Of a stretch of 64,000 bases of DNA, positions 57,801 through 64,000 are shown piece by piece (positions within the stretch are counted from its first letter, which is position 1; every line of letters begins with the position of its first letter). The position numbers were made by a program, and so were the translations under genes. Below the pieces are notes generated by a model. That model saw only the letters and a list, made by a program, of their open reading frames with translations. It ran no database searches and was not told the DNA's origin. The stretch is taken from positions 1-64,000 of the forward strand of contig CALLKF010000116.1 in assembly GCA_938008535.1 (NCBI GenBank), read 5' to 3'. Source of the stretch: an uncultured Saprospirales bacterium. GTDB lineage: Bacteria > Bacteroidota > Bacteroidia > Chitinophagales > JADIYW01.

Positions 57801-59633
57801 CATGTTGAATGCGTAATTGTCATAATCGAACTCCATTTTTTTGGCAATGAAGTCAAATTTGCCTACGATAATTTTTCCACCAACCGTCATTGATCTGTTT
57901 TTCTTAATAATTACAGTATCATTATTTGGAATAAATTTCACACCAGATTTAGTACTCATATTAATTTCTTCCACACCATAAACTTCTAAAATATTAGTTT
58001 TGGTATCTAAGCGAGCATTTAAATTTCTTTTGAAAGAAGCAAATTTGATAAAGTCGTAATCTTGTTTTCCTTTGGATGCCAACGCTTGGTTTATCAATTT
58101 CTCTTTCACTTCAATCATACGCGTAGATGGATTATAATTGATGTAACCATCTTCGACCAAACGAAAAAATATAGTTTGAGTTGCACTATACGGAGCACCT
58201 GGATTGATGTCAGATGCAATGCTCATGGCATCTACAAATTTATTTTCACCAGAAGCATAATATTTATAAATTTTTTCAATTGGACCTTGCTCATTTGGAC
58301 CTTTGTATTTGTTTTCTAAATTTGGCTGGTAATAATTAAACGATTCAAAAATAGCTGGTTTATCGCCAGAAATAGTAATCATAAAAAACTTCATAATCGT
58401 GCTATCTAAGTTCCATTTCATTTCATCAACATACAAAAAGAACTTATGATATTCGCTTGTAAATGGTTGTTTTGATAAAGGTTTCACATCGCGATATACT
58501 TTGATATCTTTTGTTTTTGAATAGTATGTAAAATTGACAAATGGATGCGTAATATTATTATCTTTTAAGAAAATAGTCATCGAAGCATCTTCAATATTGA
58601 TGTCTTTAAAATCTTTTAAAGCAATACGTGGTGCAGTAACTCTTACCATTTCTTTAGCATCTTTACTTAGCGATAATTTTGGCAAAACGGTGTCGGAACC
58701 AACTGCGAAAATATCAGTTCCTAATAATTCAAAACCACCATTAATTTTTATTTCTTTTGCTAATGTGTTGAAATTTACATTGTTGCTATTTGAACGAAAT
58801 TTCGGATACAATCTTTCTTGTGATTTTGCTTGTAATAACTTATCAGTATATGCACCAGTAAGCACTTCATTTAAAAATGGTTTAAAAGTTAGTTTAGCAG
58901 AATCAATTACAATATCTGATTTATTTAAGTATAATTGATGGTTTCCAAACGTTACAAAATTATTTGCAGGATCGAAGCCAGCGCGTTGCATAGATATATT
59001 TCCTTTTGTTCCAATCCATAAATTTTCTAGTGGAAAATATTTCCCACTTTCATTTTTAATGATAATCGTATCAACATTTGAGGAACCAATTAAATCAGTT
59101 GATGGAAACATAAAAACAGGTCTCTCATTTATATAATCCACTGTATAATCGCCATTTGCTTGCCAAACGTTTGTATTAGTATAATACAAAGCATTTTTTG
59201 AATATAAATTAGATAAGTAGTTTATGTAGCCATCGAATTCTTTCAAATTTCCAGCTTTTGATTTATCTAAAATTGTTTGTAAAATTTCAAAGTTTTTATT
59301 AATAGCAACACTGTTTACTTTTGCAACATCTAAAGTCAACAACATACTGGCAAAATCAAATAAAACAGGAAAAGCTGGTGCTTTTTTAGTAAGCATTGCT
59401 TGTGTTAATGTTTGTATTTTTGGATAATAAGCTGATGCTTTTCCGTTAACGATTGCTTTCGGAAATTTTTCGGCTAGCTCTTTACAATCATCTCTTGTAC
59501 AAGTAGATTTTATAAACTCAGCATACGCTTTTCCAAATGCAGCATTATCAGCAGGAAACGAAGTTGGATATTGTGCGTTTGAAAAGTAGTAAGTAGAAAG
59601 TAATAAGCAGAAAGTAATAAGTATATTTTTCAT
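54810..59633 (-). CDS. Very large exported protein of unknown function (1607 aa)
   Basis: The start at ATG 59633 gives a signal peptide (MKNILITFCLLLSTYYFSNA) and avoids overlap with prmA; a longer in-frame start is possible but weak. The mature protein has an alpha-helical N-terminal ~250 residues, then a long beta-strand-rich body of repeating type. Examples are VIDSAKLTFKPFLNEVLTGA, DFIAKKMEFDYDNYAFNMKS and TFGARQFVAKNGKLNLSTDD. The C-terminal ~130 residues are low-complexity Pro/Glu/Lys/Thr ending KTKSKTKPK. Alternating polar/apolar strands suggest a beta-solenoid or LptA/OstA-like periplasmic fold, but I recognise no named domain. No T9SS tail is seen. Confidence 0.75.
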   Translation of the reverse strand: MKNILITFCLLLSTYYFSNAQYPTSFPADNAAFGKAYAEFIKSTCTRDDCKELAEKFPKAIVNGKASAYYPKIQTLTQAMLTKKAPAFPVLFDFASMLLTLDVAKVNSVAINKNFEILQTILDKSKAGNLKEFDGYINYLSNLYSKNALYYTNTNVWQANGDYTVDYINERPVFMFPSTDLIGSSNVDTIIIKNESGKYFPLENLWIGTKGNISMQRAGFDPANNFVTFGNHQLYLNKSDIVIDSAKLTFKPFLNEVLTGAYTDKLLQAKSQERLYPKFRSNSNNVNFNTLAKEIKINGGFELLGTDIFAVGSDTVLPKLSLSKDAKEMVRVTAPRIALKDFKDINIEDASMTIFLKDNNITHPFVNFTYYSKTKDIKVYRDVKPLSKQPFTSEYHKFFLYVDEMKWNLDSTIMKFFMITISGDKPAIFESFNYYQPNLENKYKGPNEQGPIEKIYKYYASGENKFVDAMSIASDINPGAPYSATQTIFFRLVEDGYINYNPSTRMIEVKEKLINQALASKGKQDYDFIKFASFKRNLNARLDTKTNILEVYGVEEINMSTKSGVKFIPNNDTVIIKKNRSMTVGGKIIVGKFDFIAKKMEFDYDNYAFNMKSVDSMVVYVPEGKPNERGEVKLVRSKTPIQKVTGTLHIAEPNNKSGTNNNKKYPYFTSGDTAKITYDKGANGSKYDKDKFYYQVYPFEIDSLNDVETEKLSLDGQLISGGIFAPIKSPINLQDDKSYGLNIETPKGGYNLFGNKGKYTSNIRLNSQGLSGKGLFEFGSAKMFSDTAFFFMDSVYAQLDSMRITEDKTGNLPQASINQSSFAWNQKKDSLVVSPAKDEKFSMYDATTELNGKLILHNKNLLGVGVLSWNKTKLESQDITFGARQFVAKNGKLNLSTDDGTSLLASNDVNAKFDLDKKLADIELNKNDTIPLESFKYVANPKFLHIDLAKNMLKLNAATANSKFFLLSTDPTKDSLKFITAEAELNLNENSIHFAGINELLLADSKVIPDKGEIFIEQDGTVRTLKNAQVIFHKDSSYHIVKESDVIVVGRNDFSAKGNYYFKMNNGTSEKIAIADIGVNNPYKGQVVPEGKKGKKVLDARDMSQVYTFAHAIIEETDNFKLDNKVFYKGKFDFDSKHKDIFLDGFIKIDIANTNSDWIANVQTLDPKKPSVSMDKILNDPNNSLYVGLILDKSIPEFYQAVLQDKRQGNDAAIMSVKGSMAYSKTEPNNILFGDESAFKQYYSHASCLKYNEQTKVMEANGEINFDLNLAPAKVSTVGSFTYTPNSQNLEITADFAMKFFMNPAVASTLLNPFLAADDVVSFNNYKRNKVMQRTVAVLAKDTLESNKLLASMYTIDSFFIPKSMDYNFLLTGTKFYWDAQDASFKSSEKVSLAIFGGDIVKRQYDAYVEIGYAYESDFVNVYLQNKSGGWLYLKLKKGQLGIASSVPDVVNAVTVLRDADRVYRENKVPVFEFMPADISMRDNFVTRMEDFTERFKDKVKNKIAPSSSYEKPPVTAPQEAPTPVETPAAPQETAPAPKPPKDDFKQSPKKKFSLEPGKQKSNTEENTNTPATEPVKDTSNENVVPVEPTPTDSIATPKTKSKTKPK
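59581..59622 (-). repeat. Six 7-bp units encoding part of a signal peptide
   Basis: Plus-strand GAAAAGT, AGTAAGT, AGAAAGT, AATAAGC, AGAAAGT, AATAAGT fill 42 bp with an exact 7-bp period. On the coding strand (ACTTATTACTTTCTG...) they are translated as the hydrophobic core and tail of the signal peptide, TFCLLLSTYYF. The heptamer ACTTTCT occurs twice here and again in the 21-bp array at 50119-50328. Confidence 0.85.
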
Positions 59634-59682
59634 ACTATGTTTTTTTATAAATTCAAGTGATTTATCCCTTGAAAATTTGTAA

Positions 59683-60591
59683 TTATTTTTTTTGAAATAC
59701 AATACAACTCCAATTCTCTTTATTTGTGTGATAGTTAGCAATCAAATTATGTTCCAAAGCTGCATTTAAAATCAAGTGCGCATCTTCAGTATAAAAACCA
59801 CTCACTAATAAATAACCATTATTAACAAGTAGTGTACTTAATTGCTGCATATTTTCGACTAAAAAATTGCGATGTATATTTGCTAAAATACAATCAAATG
59901 TTGAGCTTTTCACTATTTGCAAGTCGCCGATTTCTGGTTTAACCTTTTTTGAATTATTTAAAGCGATATTTTCGATGCAATTATTATAACACCATTCGTC
60001 ATTATCGATGGCAATTATGTTTGTTGCGCCTAATTTTTCAGCTAAAAAAGCTAAAATACCAGTACCAGAACCAATATCTAAAATATTCTTATTTGCAAAA
60101 TCTAACAAGCGCATATTTTGCATCATCTGCGAAGTAGTTGGATGATGACCAGTGCCGAAAGACATTTTGGGTTCGATAATAATTTCGTGTTGAACGTTTT
60201 CATTTTTTGGATGAAAAGTTGCACGCACATTCACAAAATCATCAATTAAAATTGGTTGAAAATTGCTTTCCCATTGTTCGTTCCAATTTTTATTTTCTAA
60301 AGTTGAAATGGTAAATGCTATTTGTTGTTCAGCGCAAATTTCTTGAATGATTTTTTCAGCATTTGCTTTATTTGCTTCATCAACATAAATACAAATTTCG
60401 GTTTCTTTTTCTTCCAAACCTTCCATTTCTATTTCAGCAAATAAACCGGTAAATTCGTCTTTATCTATGTTATTTTCAAATGGCGAAATCGGTCGGTCTT
60501 TGTATTCTTTTGCGGTTATATTTTCTTCTTTCGTAGTAATACCATTTTGCAAAAAACGAGTTGGATAAGGTATAGTGAAGATTAGAGTCAT
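59683..60591 (-). CDS. prmA: Ribosomal protein L11 methyltransferase
   Basis: PrmA trimethylates ribosomal protein L11. The SAM-binding core is NILDIGSGTGILAFLAEKLG, preceded by the PrmA-specific IIIEPKMSFGTGHHPTTSQM and followed by DCILANIHRNFLVENMQQLS. The N-terminal substrate-recognition domain includes AEIEMEGLEEKETEICIYVD. Residues 1-40 (MTLIFTIPYPTRFLQNG...) are unlike the usual PrmA start, and the ATG at 60591 lies inside a 7-bp repeat patch. The true start may be elsewhere, or the N-terminus may have been rebuilt by repeat insertion. Length is 302 by this start. Confidence 0.92.
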   Translation of the reverse strand: MTLIFTIPYPTRFLQNGITTKEENITAKEYKDRPISPFENNIDKDEFTGLFAEIEMEGLEEKETEICIYVDEANKANAEKIIQEICAEQQIAFTISTLENKNWNEQWESNFQPILIDDFVNVRATFHPKNENVQHEIIIEPKMSFGTGHHPTTSQMMQNMRLLDFANKNILDIGSGTGILAFLAEKLGATNIIAIDNDEWCYNNCIENIALNNSKKVKPEIGDLQIVKSSTFDCILANIHRNFLVENMQQLSTLLVNNGYLLVSGFYTEDAHLILNAALEHNLIANYHTNKENWSCIVFQKK

Positions 60592-60612
60592 GAGTTGTGA
60601 GTAGTAAGTTGT
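60585..60612 (-). repeat. Four 7-bp units overlapping the prmA start
   Basis: Plus-strand GAGTCAT, GAGTTGT, GAGTAGT and AAGTTGT. On the minus strand the unit ACTCATG supplies the annotated prmA ATG. It is the same family as the units in the dnaX extension (GAGTCGT) and fills most of the 46-bp gap to tpiA. Confidence 0.8.
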
Positions 60613-60637
60613 GAGAGAATATAGAATTAGATTCTTT

Positions 60638-61405
60638 TTATTTCATCGCTTTTATAATAGTCGAAAAATCATCTACTTTTAGTGATGCGCCGCCAACTAA
60701 CGCACCATCAATATCTGCACATTCAAATAATTCGGCTGCGTTTGCTGCGTTTACGCTTCCACCATAAAGTATGGACATTTCTTTTGCAGTTTCACCGTTG
60801 AATTTTGCTGAAATTTCTTTTCTGATAAATGCATGCATTTCCTGCGCTTGTGCTGGCGAAGCGGTAACACCAGTGCCAATTGCCCAAATCGGTTCGTATG
60901 CAATTACACAATTTTTTATATCGTTTTCATTTACTTTAAAAATCGCATTTTCTAATTGTTCTTTCACAAACTCGAAATGTTTGTTGTTATCGCGCGTTTC
61001 CAATGTTTCGCCAACGCAAAAAATTGGAATCAAATTATGATTTTGTGCCTGGTTTATTTTCAGCAATAATTGTTCATCGGTTTCTTTAAAATATTGTCTG
61101 CGTTCGCTGTGACCGATGATGACATATTCAACATATAAAGAAGCAATAATTTCTGCAGAAACTTCGCCAGTGTAAGCACCTTTTTCGTATTCGCTGCAAT
61201 TTTGTGCAGCAGCTACTAAGTTTGGAAATTTGGCAAACATAGAAGCGCAATAATGTATGTACGGAAACGGTGACGCTACGACAACGATTTTATTTTCAGA
61301 CAACCCATAATCGCTGTAGTTTGAGATTATGCCATTTACAATTGTAACTGCTTCATCTTTTGTTGCATTCATTTTCCAGTTTCCTGCAATTATTTTTTTT
61401 CTCAT
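60638..61405 (-). CDS. tpiA: Triosephosphate isomerase
   Basis: A glycolytic TIM-barrel enzyme of 255 residues interconverting dihydroxyacetone phosphate and glyceraldehyde 3-phosphate. The start MRKKIIAGNWKMN holds the catalytic Lys; the electrophile His is in YVIIGHSERRQYF, the catalytic Glu in AYEPIWAIGTGVTASPAQA, and the phosphate loop in YGGSVNAANAAELFEC followed by GALVGGASL. The length is normal. Its upstream neighbour on the minus strand is the GlmU-like gene. Confidence 0.98.
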   Translation of the reverse strand: MRKKIIAGNWKMNATKDEAVTIVNGIISNYSDYGLSENKIVVVASPFPYIHYCASMFAKFPNLVAAAQNCSEYEKGAYTGEVSAEIIASLYVEYVIIGHSERRQYFKETDEQLLLKINQAQNHNLIPIFCVGETLETRDNNKHFEFVKEQLENAIFKVNENDIKNCVIAYEPIWAIGTGVTASPAQAQEMHAFIRKEISAKFNGETAKEMSILYGGSVNAANAAELFECADIDGALVGGASLKVDDFSTIIKAMK

Positions 61406-61468
61406 AGTTTTGATTTTATTTCACGCAAAGACGCAAAGGTATTAAGACGCTGCGTTTTCAATGAATGA

Positions 61469-62647
61469 TTATTTGTTTCTATTATCAAAAATGTATTTCA
61501 AAATATTTTTATCATTTTCCGATAATTTAATTTGTCTGCGTTCCATCACGCGTTGTGCTACTTCGTATGCTTTTTCCAACTCAAAGACATCCGAGTTGCC
61601 CCAAGAAAAATCAGGAACAAACTTTGGTGGAAATCCAGCATCAATCACGTTTGCACACACGCCAACCACAGTGCCTGTGTTGAACTGTGTGTTGATGGCT
61701 GCTTTCGCATGGTCACCCATTATTAAACCGCAAAATTGCAAATTGGTATTGATGTATTTTTTTTCAGGATACGACCACGCACTAACTTTTCCGTAATTAT
61801 TTTTCAGGTTTGAATTATTCGTATCAGCACCTAAATTGCACCACTCACCTATTACTGAATTGCCTAAAAAACCATCGTGTCCTTTATTAGAATATCCGAA
61901 AATTACTGAGTTAGAAACTTCACCACCAACTTTAGAATATTTGCCGATTGTAGTGTCACCATAAATTTTTGCCTGCATTTTTAAACTTGCATGTTCGCCT
62001 AAAGCAAATGGACCGCGAACGGTGCAACCTTCCATAATTTCGCTGTCTTTTCCTAAATAAATAGGTCCATCTTTTGCATTTAAAACAGAACACTCACAAC
62101 TTACACCATCTTCTGCATAGATCTCATTTCCAAGTAAAGTGTTAGTTGATGATAATTTTTCTGGATTTGGTTTTAATCCTAAAAGCAGAATATCATTTTT
62201 TATTTCTTGTCCATTCCACGAAAAAATATTCCACGGATTGGATAGAATTTGAAGATTTGATATGGTGGCAATTTGAAAATTGAGTTGATTAAATGCTGTT
62301 GCAAAATCATTTATAGAATTAATTTGTTGATTTGTTTGAAATGCAATTGTGGTTTCATTAATCATCAACGCAGTTTCTGATTTTAATGATTTAATTTCTT
62401 CTACAAGTTGAATGGTTGGTAGCACATTTGCGTTAATAAAAACTGTGTTTTCATTTTGGTTAAATGAATATTTTGGTTGTAAATAATCCTGAGTTAAAAC
62501 ATCAGTTTTAATATTGAGATATTTTTCCCATTTTTCTTTTATGGTTAAAATACCAATTCTGATATCGGCAACGGCCCGCGTGGCAGTAAGTGGCAACAAG
62601 TGATTTCGTTGATTGCCATCGAAAAGGACAATATGTTGAATAGACAT
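61469..62647 (-). CDS. GlmU-like putative sugar nucleotidyltransferase
   Basis: A 392-residue protein. ATG 62647 (MSIQHIVLFDGNQRNHLLPL) is preferred over a start 24 bp upstream. The N-terminal region, with FDGNQRNHLLPLTATRAVAD and IRIGILTIKEKWEKYL, resembles the truncated nucleotidyltransferase domain of the Bacteroidota GlmU family. The C-terminal left-handed beta-helix contains hexapeptide-like repeats (EGCTVRGPFALGEHASLKMQ; IYGDTTIGKYSKVGGEVSNS). Sugar-phosphate nucleotide or acetyl transfer is expected, but the substrate is not determined. Confidence 0.85.
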   Translation of the reverse strand: MSIQHIVLFDGNQRNHLLPLTATRAVADIRIGILTIKEKWEKYLNIKTDVLTQDYLQPKYSFNQNENTVFINANVLPTIQLVEEIKSLKSETALMINETTIAFQTNQQINSINDFATAFNQLNFQIATISNLQILSNPWNIFSWNGQEIKNDILLLGLKPNPEKLSSTNTLLGNEIYAEDGVSCECSVLNAKDGPIYLGKDSEIMEGCTVRGPFALGEHASLKMQAKIYGDTTIGKYSKVGGEVSNSVIFGYSNKGHDGFLGNSVIGEWCNLGADTNNSNLKNNYGKVSAWSYPEKKYINTNLQFCGLIMGDHAKAAINTQFNTGTVVGVCANVIDAGFPPKFVPDFSWGNSDVFELEKAYEVAQRVMERRQIKLSENDKNILKYIFDNRNK

Positions 62648-62661
62648 GTTGTAAAAATAAA

Positions 62662-62688
62662 AAAGTCGCAACGTAAAGTTGCGACTTT
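62662..62688 (-). terminator. Terminator after rpmE2
   Basis: AAAGTCGCAAC and GTTGCGACTTT form a perfect 11-bp stem around GTAAA, downstream of the minus-strand rpmE2 stop at 62717. An A run on its plus-strand left side gives a T tail for minus-strand transcripts. Confidence 0.85.
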
Positions 62689-62716
62689 GATAAAATATCT
62701 TTGAAAATAATCTGAA

Positions 62717-62965
62717 TTATTTTTTTGCGTATTTTTTGTTGAATTTATCGATACGACCAGCTGTATCTAATAATTTTTGTTTTCCTGTATAATAAGGATG
62801 CGACATATTAGAAACCTCTAATTTCACTAAAGGATATTCGTTACCGTCTTCCCATTTGATGGTGTCGCGTGTGTTTGCACATGATTTTCCTAAAAACATG
62901 TGGTCACAAGAAAAATCTTTAAAAATAACAAATCTGTATTCTTTTGGATGGATATCTGCTCTCAT
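62717..62965 (-). CDS. rpmE2: 50S ribosomal protein L31 type B
   Basis: An 82-residue ribosomal protein. Typical type B sequence: MRADIHPKEYRFVIFKDFSC, KLEVSNMSHPYYTGKQKLLD and the end GRIDKFNKKYAKK. It lacks the zinc-binding CxxC pair of type A L31 (only isolated cysteines remain), as zinc-independent paralogues do. Whether a type A copy exists elsewhere cannot be seen. It stands alone with its own terminator. Confidence 0.97.
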   Translation of the reverse strand: MRADIHPKEYRFVIFKDFSCDHMFLGKSCANTRDTIKWEDGNEYPLVKLEVSNMSHPYYTGKQKLLDTAGRIDKFNKKYAKK

Positions 62966-63105
62966 AATAATTCTATTTAAATTTTAAGACTGCGAAGATA
63001 TAAATTAATTTGTGAATTTTAAAATTTGTCTTGAAAATTCAGGATTAAAAATGCTATTATTTAACAATAAATCTACATTTTTTAGCTATAATATTAAATT
63101 CATCG

Positions 63106-64000
63106 TCACTTCTTGACGGTAATTTTGAGCGCACCACTTGTTTTCATGGTTGAAGTTAGCGATACATTTTGGATTTTTTTACCATCTTTAATGGTAATGG
63201 ATGCTGTATTTGGTGGTTCTTTTCCTAAGTTTATAGCATCTAAAACCAAGTAATTTTTTTCTTTTTCTAAATGAACTGAAATTGATTTTTTGATTTTTGT
63301 CAGCAGTTGATTTTGTAAAATCGGTTTTTTGTTGATATACAAATTTATGGAATCTCCATCTTCAGTATATCTGTCCCAATATTCTATTACAATATCTGGA
63401 CTACTTACATCGATTTCGTCTTTTACATAAACTGGTCTCATTTTTACTTCTTCAAACGTATCAACAATTGGCGCTCTATCTTCGTTTTTAGCAGTAATTT
63501 GCGTTTCTGTTTTTTGTTCTGGCTTTGGTATTTCAGTTGGTACACTTTTATCTTCATTAACTATTTCAGGCACTGAAGTTGTTGTGGTTGTTTCTATAGT
63601 TACTAGTTTTGAGGTATTTGTTTTGGCAACTGCTAATTCATCTGGTGTTATAATCTTTGTTAAGTCAGTTTTTGGCGTTTCAGGTTTTTTGGTTTTCTGC
63701 TCATAATCTTTCCAGTTTTGATCAAATTCGGCAGTCATGTCGCTATACATCACTTTATGTAAATAAGAAGAACGTAAACAAGCAAACATTTCTTTTTGGA
63801 AATAACGAACCTTGCAGTTATTCTTTTTAATTTCAGATTGGAGCCATGTATCTGTAAAAGTCAGCTCATTTTCGTCATCATTCAAGTCCCAAACTCCATT
63901 TAAGCAATCAATCCAATTGTTTCCGCCATTTTCTTTCATTAAAAAAATAGCCGTAATCTCTAAATACTTTTTATTACAAATATTTCCACTTACCTGATAT
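63106..64000 (-). CDS. Protein of unknown function, 5' end outside window
   Basis: The minus-strand frame is open from the stop at 63106 to the window edge. An ATG at 63939 exists, but sequence upstream of it continues in frame without stop (ending ICNKKYLEITAIFLMKENGG), so the gene probably starts beyond 64000. The visible part has an N-terminal region with NNWIDCLNGVWDLNDDENEL, a Thr/Glu/Pro-rich linker, and a C-terminal beta-rich domain (IEYWDRYTEDGDSINLYINK; HLEKEKNYLVLDAINLGKEP) of a kind found at the end of some Bacteroidota exported proteins. No family can be named. Confidence 0.65.
   Translation of the reverse strand, partial: YQVSGNICNKKYLEITAIFLMKENGGNNWIDCLNGVWDLNDDENELTFTDTWLQSEIKKNNCKVRYFQKEMFACLRSSYLHKVMYSDMTAEFDQNWKDYEQKTKKPETPKTDLTKIITPDELAVAKTNTSKLVTIETTTTTSVPEIVNEDKSVPTEIPKPEQKTETQITAKNEDRAPIVDTFEEVKMRPVYVKDEIDVSSPDIVIEYWDRYTEDGDSINLYINKKPILQNQLLTKIKKSISVHLEKEKNYLVLDAINLGKEPPNTASITIKDGKKIQNVSLTSTMKTSGALKITVKK

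Overview
The window looks like chromosomal DNA from a low-GC member of the Bacteroidota, probably a Chitinophagales/Sphingobacteriales-type organism. The signs are type IX secretion (T9SS) C-terminal sorting domains, a complete alternative complex III (Act) plus aa3-type cytochrome oxidase cluster, near-absence of Shine-Dalgarno motifs, Bacteroidota-style TAnnTTTG promoter boxes, and a lone TonB plug-like protein. No rRNA, tRNA, CRISPR array or intact transposon was recognised.

Layout. 1-1452 (minus): dnaX, split by an A10 run into a short in-frame product and an open -1-frame extension that leaves the window. 1538-5152: a zinc-motif protein, an ECF sigma/anti-sigma pair and a divergent OmpA-domain protein. 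5229-8646 (minus): two exported proteins, one with five internal repeats and one with a T9SS tail, then an acyl-CoA dehydrogenase. 8856-19182 (plus): a Rieske oxygenase followed by a nearly complete tryptophan-kynurenine catabolic cluster (tryptophan dioxygenase, formamidase-like cyclase, atypical SDR, semialdehyde dehydrogenase, a membrane protein, RidA-type deaminase, 3-hydroxyanthranilate dioxygenase, ACMS decarboxylase, kynureninase, kynurenine monooxygenase). 19193-24917 (plus): small proteins, FtsK, a LolA-like protein, GNAT. 25154-27087 (minus): a tandem pair of PDZ-T9SS proteins. 27189-29058: a START protein and aroA, overlapping tail to tail.

29098-45222 (minus): one long respiratory array, actABCDEF then cytochrome oxidase subunits II and I, heme O synthase, two subunit III proteins, subunit IV, Sco, DUF420 and a small CPMC protein. 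Quinol electrons would pass through Act to the CuA domain of the aa3 oxidase, with assembly factors encoded in the same array. Subunit II carries a C-terminal OmpA-like peptidoglycan-binding domain, which is the most unusual protein architecture here.

45534-64000: a lipoprotein, rsmG, a VWA protein, a PAP2 phosphatase and a spermidine-synthase-like methyltransferase fold. A small accessory stretch follows (49.1-53.3 kb): an inverted-repeat element, a 10-copy 21-bp tandem repeat, an OLD-family nuclease, an XRE regulator and a ParE-type toxin-antitoxin pair. Then come an M48 protease, a 1607-residue exported protein of unknown function, prmA, tpiA, a GlmU-like protein, rpmE2 and a 5'-truncated gene.

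The most notable non-genic signal is a dispersed family of 7-bp-periodic tandem repeats (unit roughly ACTYAYN, or its complement). It occurs between genes, sometimes as facing arms, and also inside coding sequence: the dnaX extension, the signal peptide of the 1607-residue protein, the start of prmA and, as a 9-bp variant, a loop of aroA.
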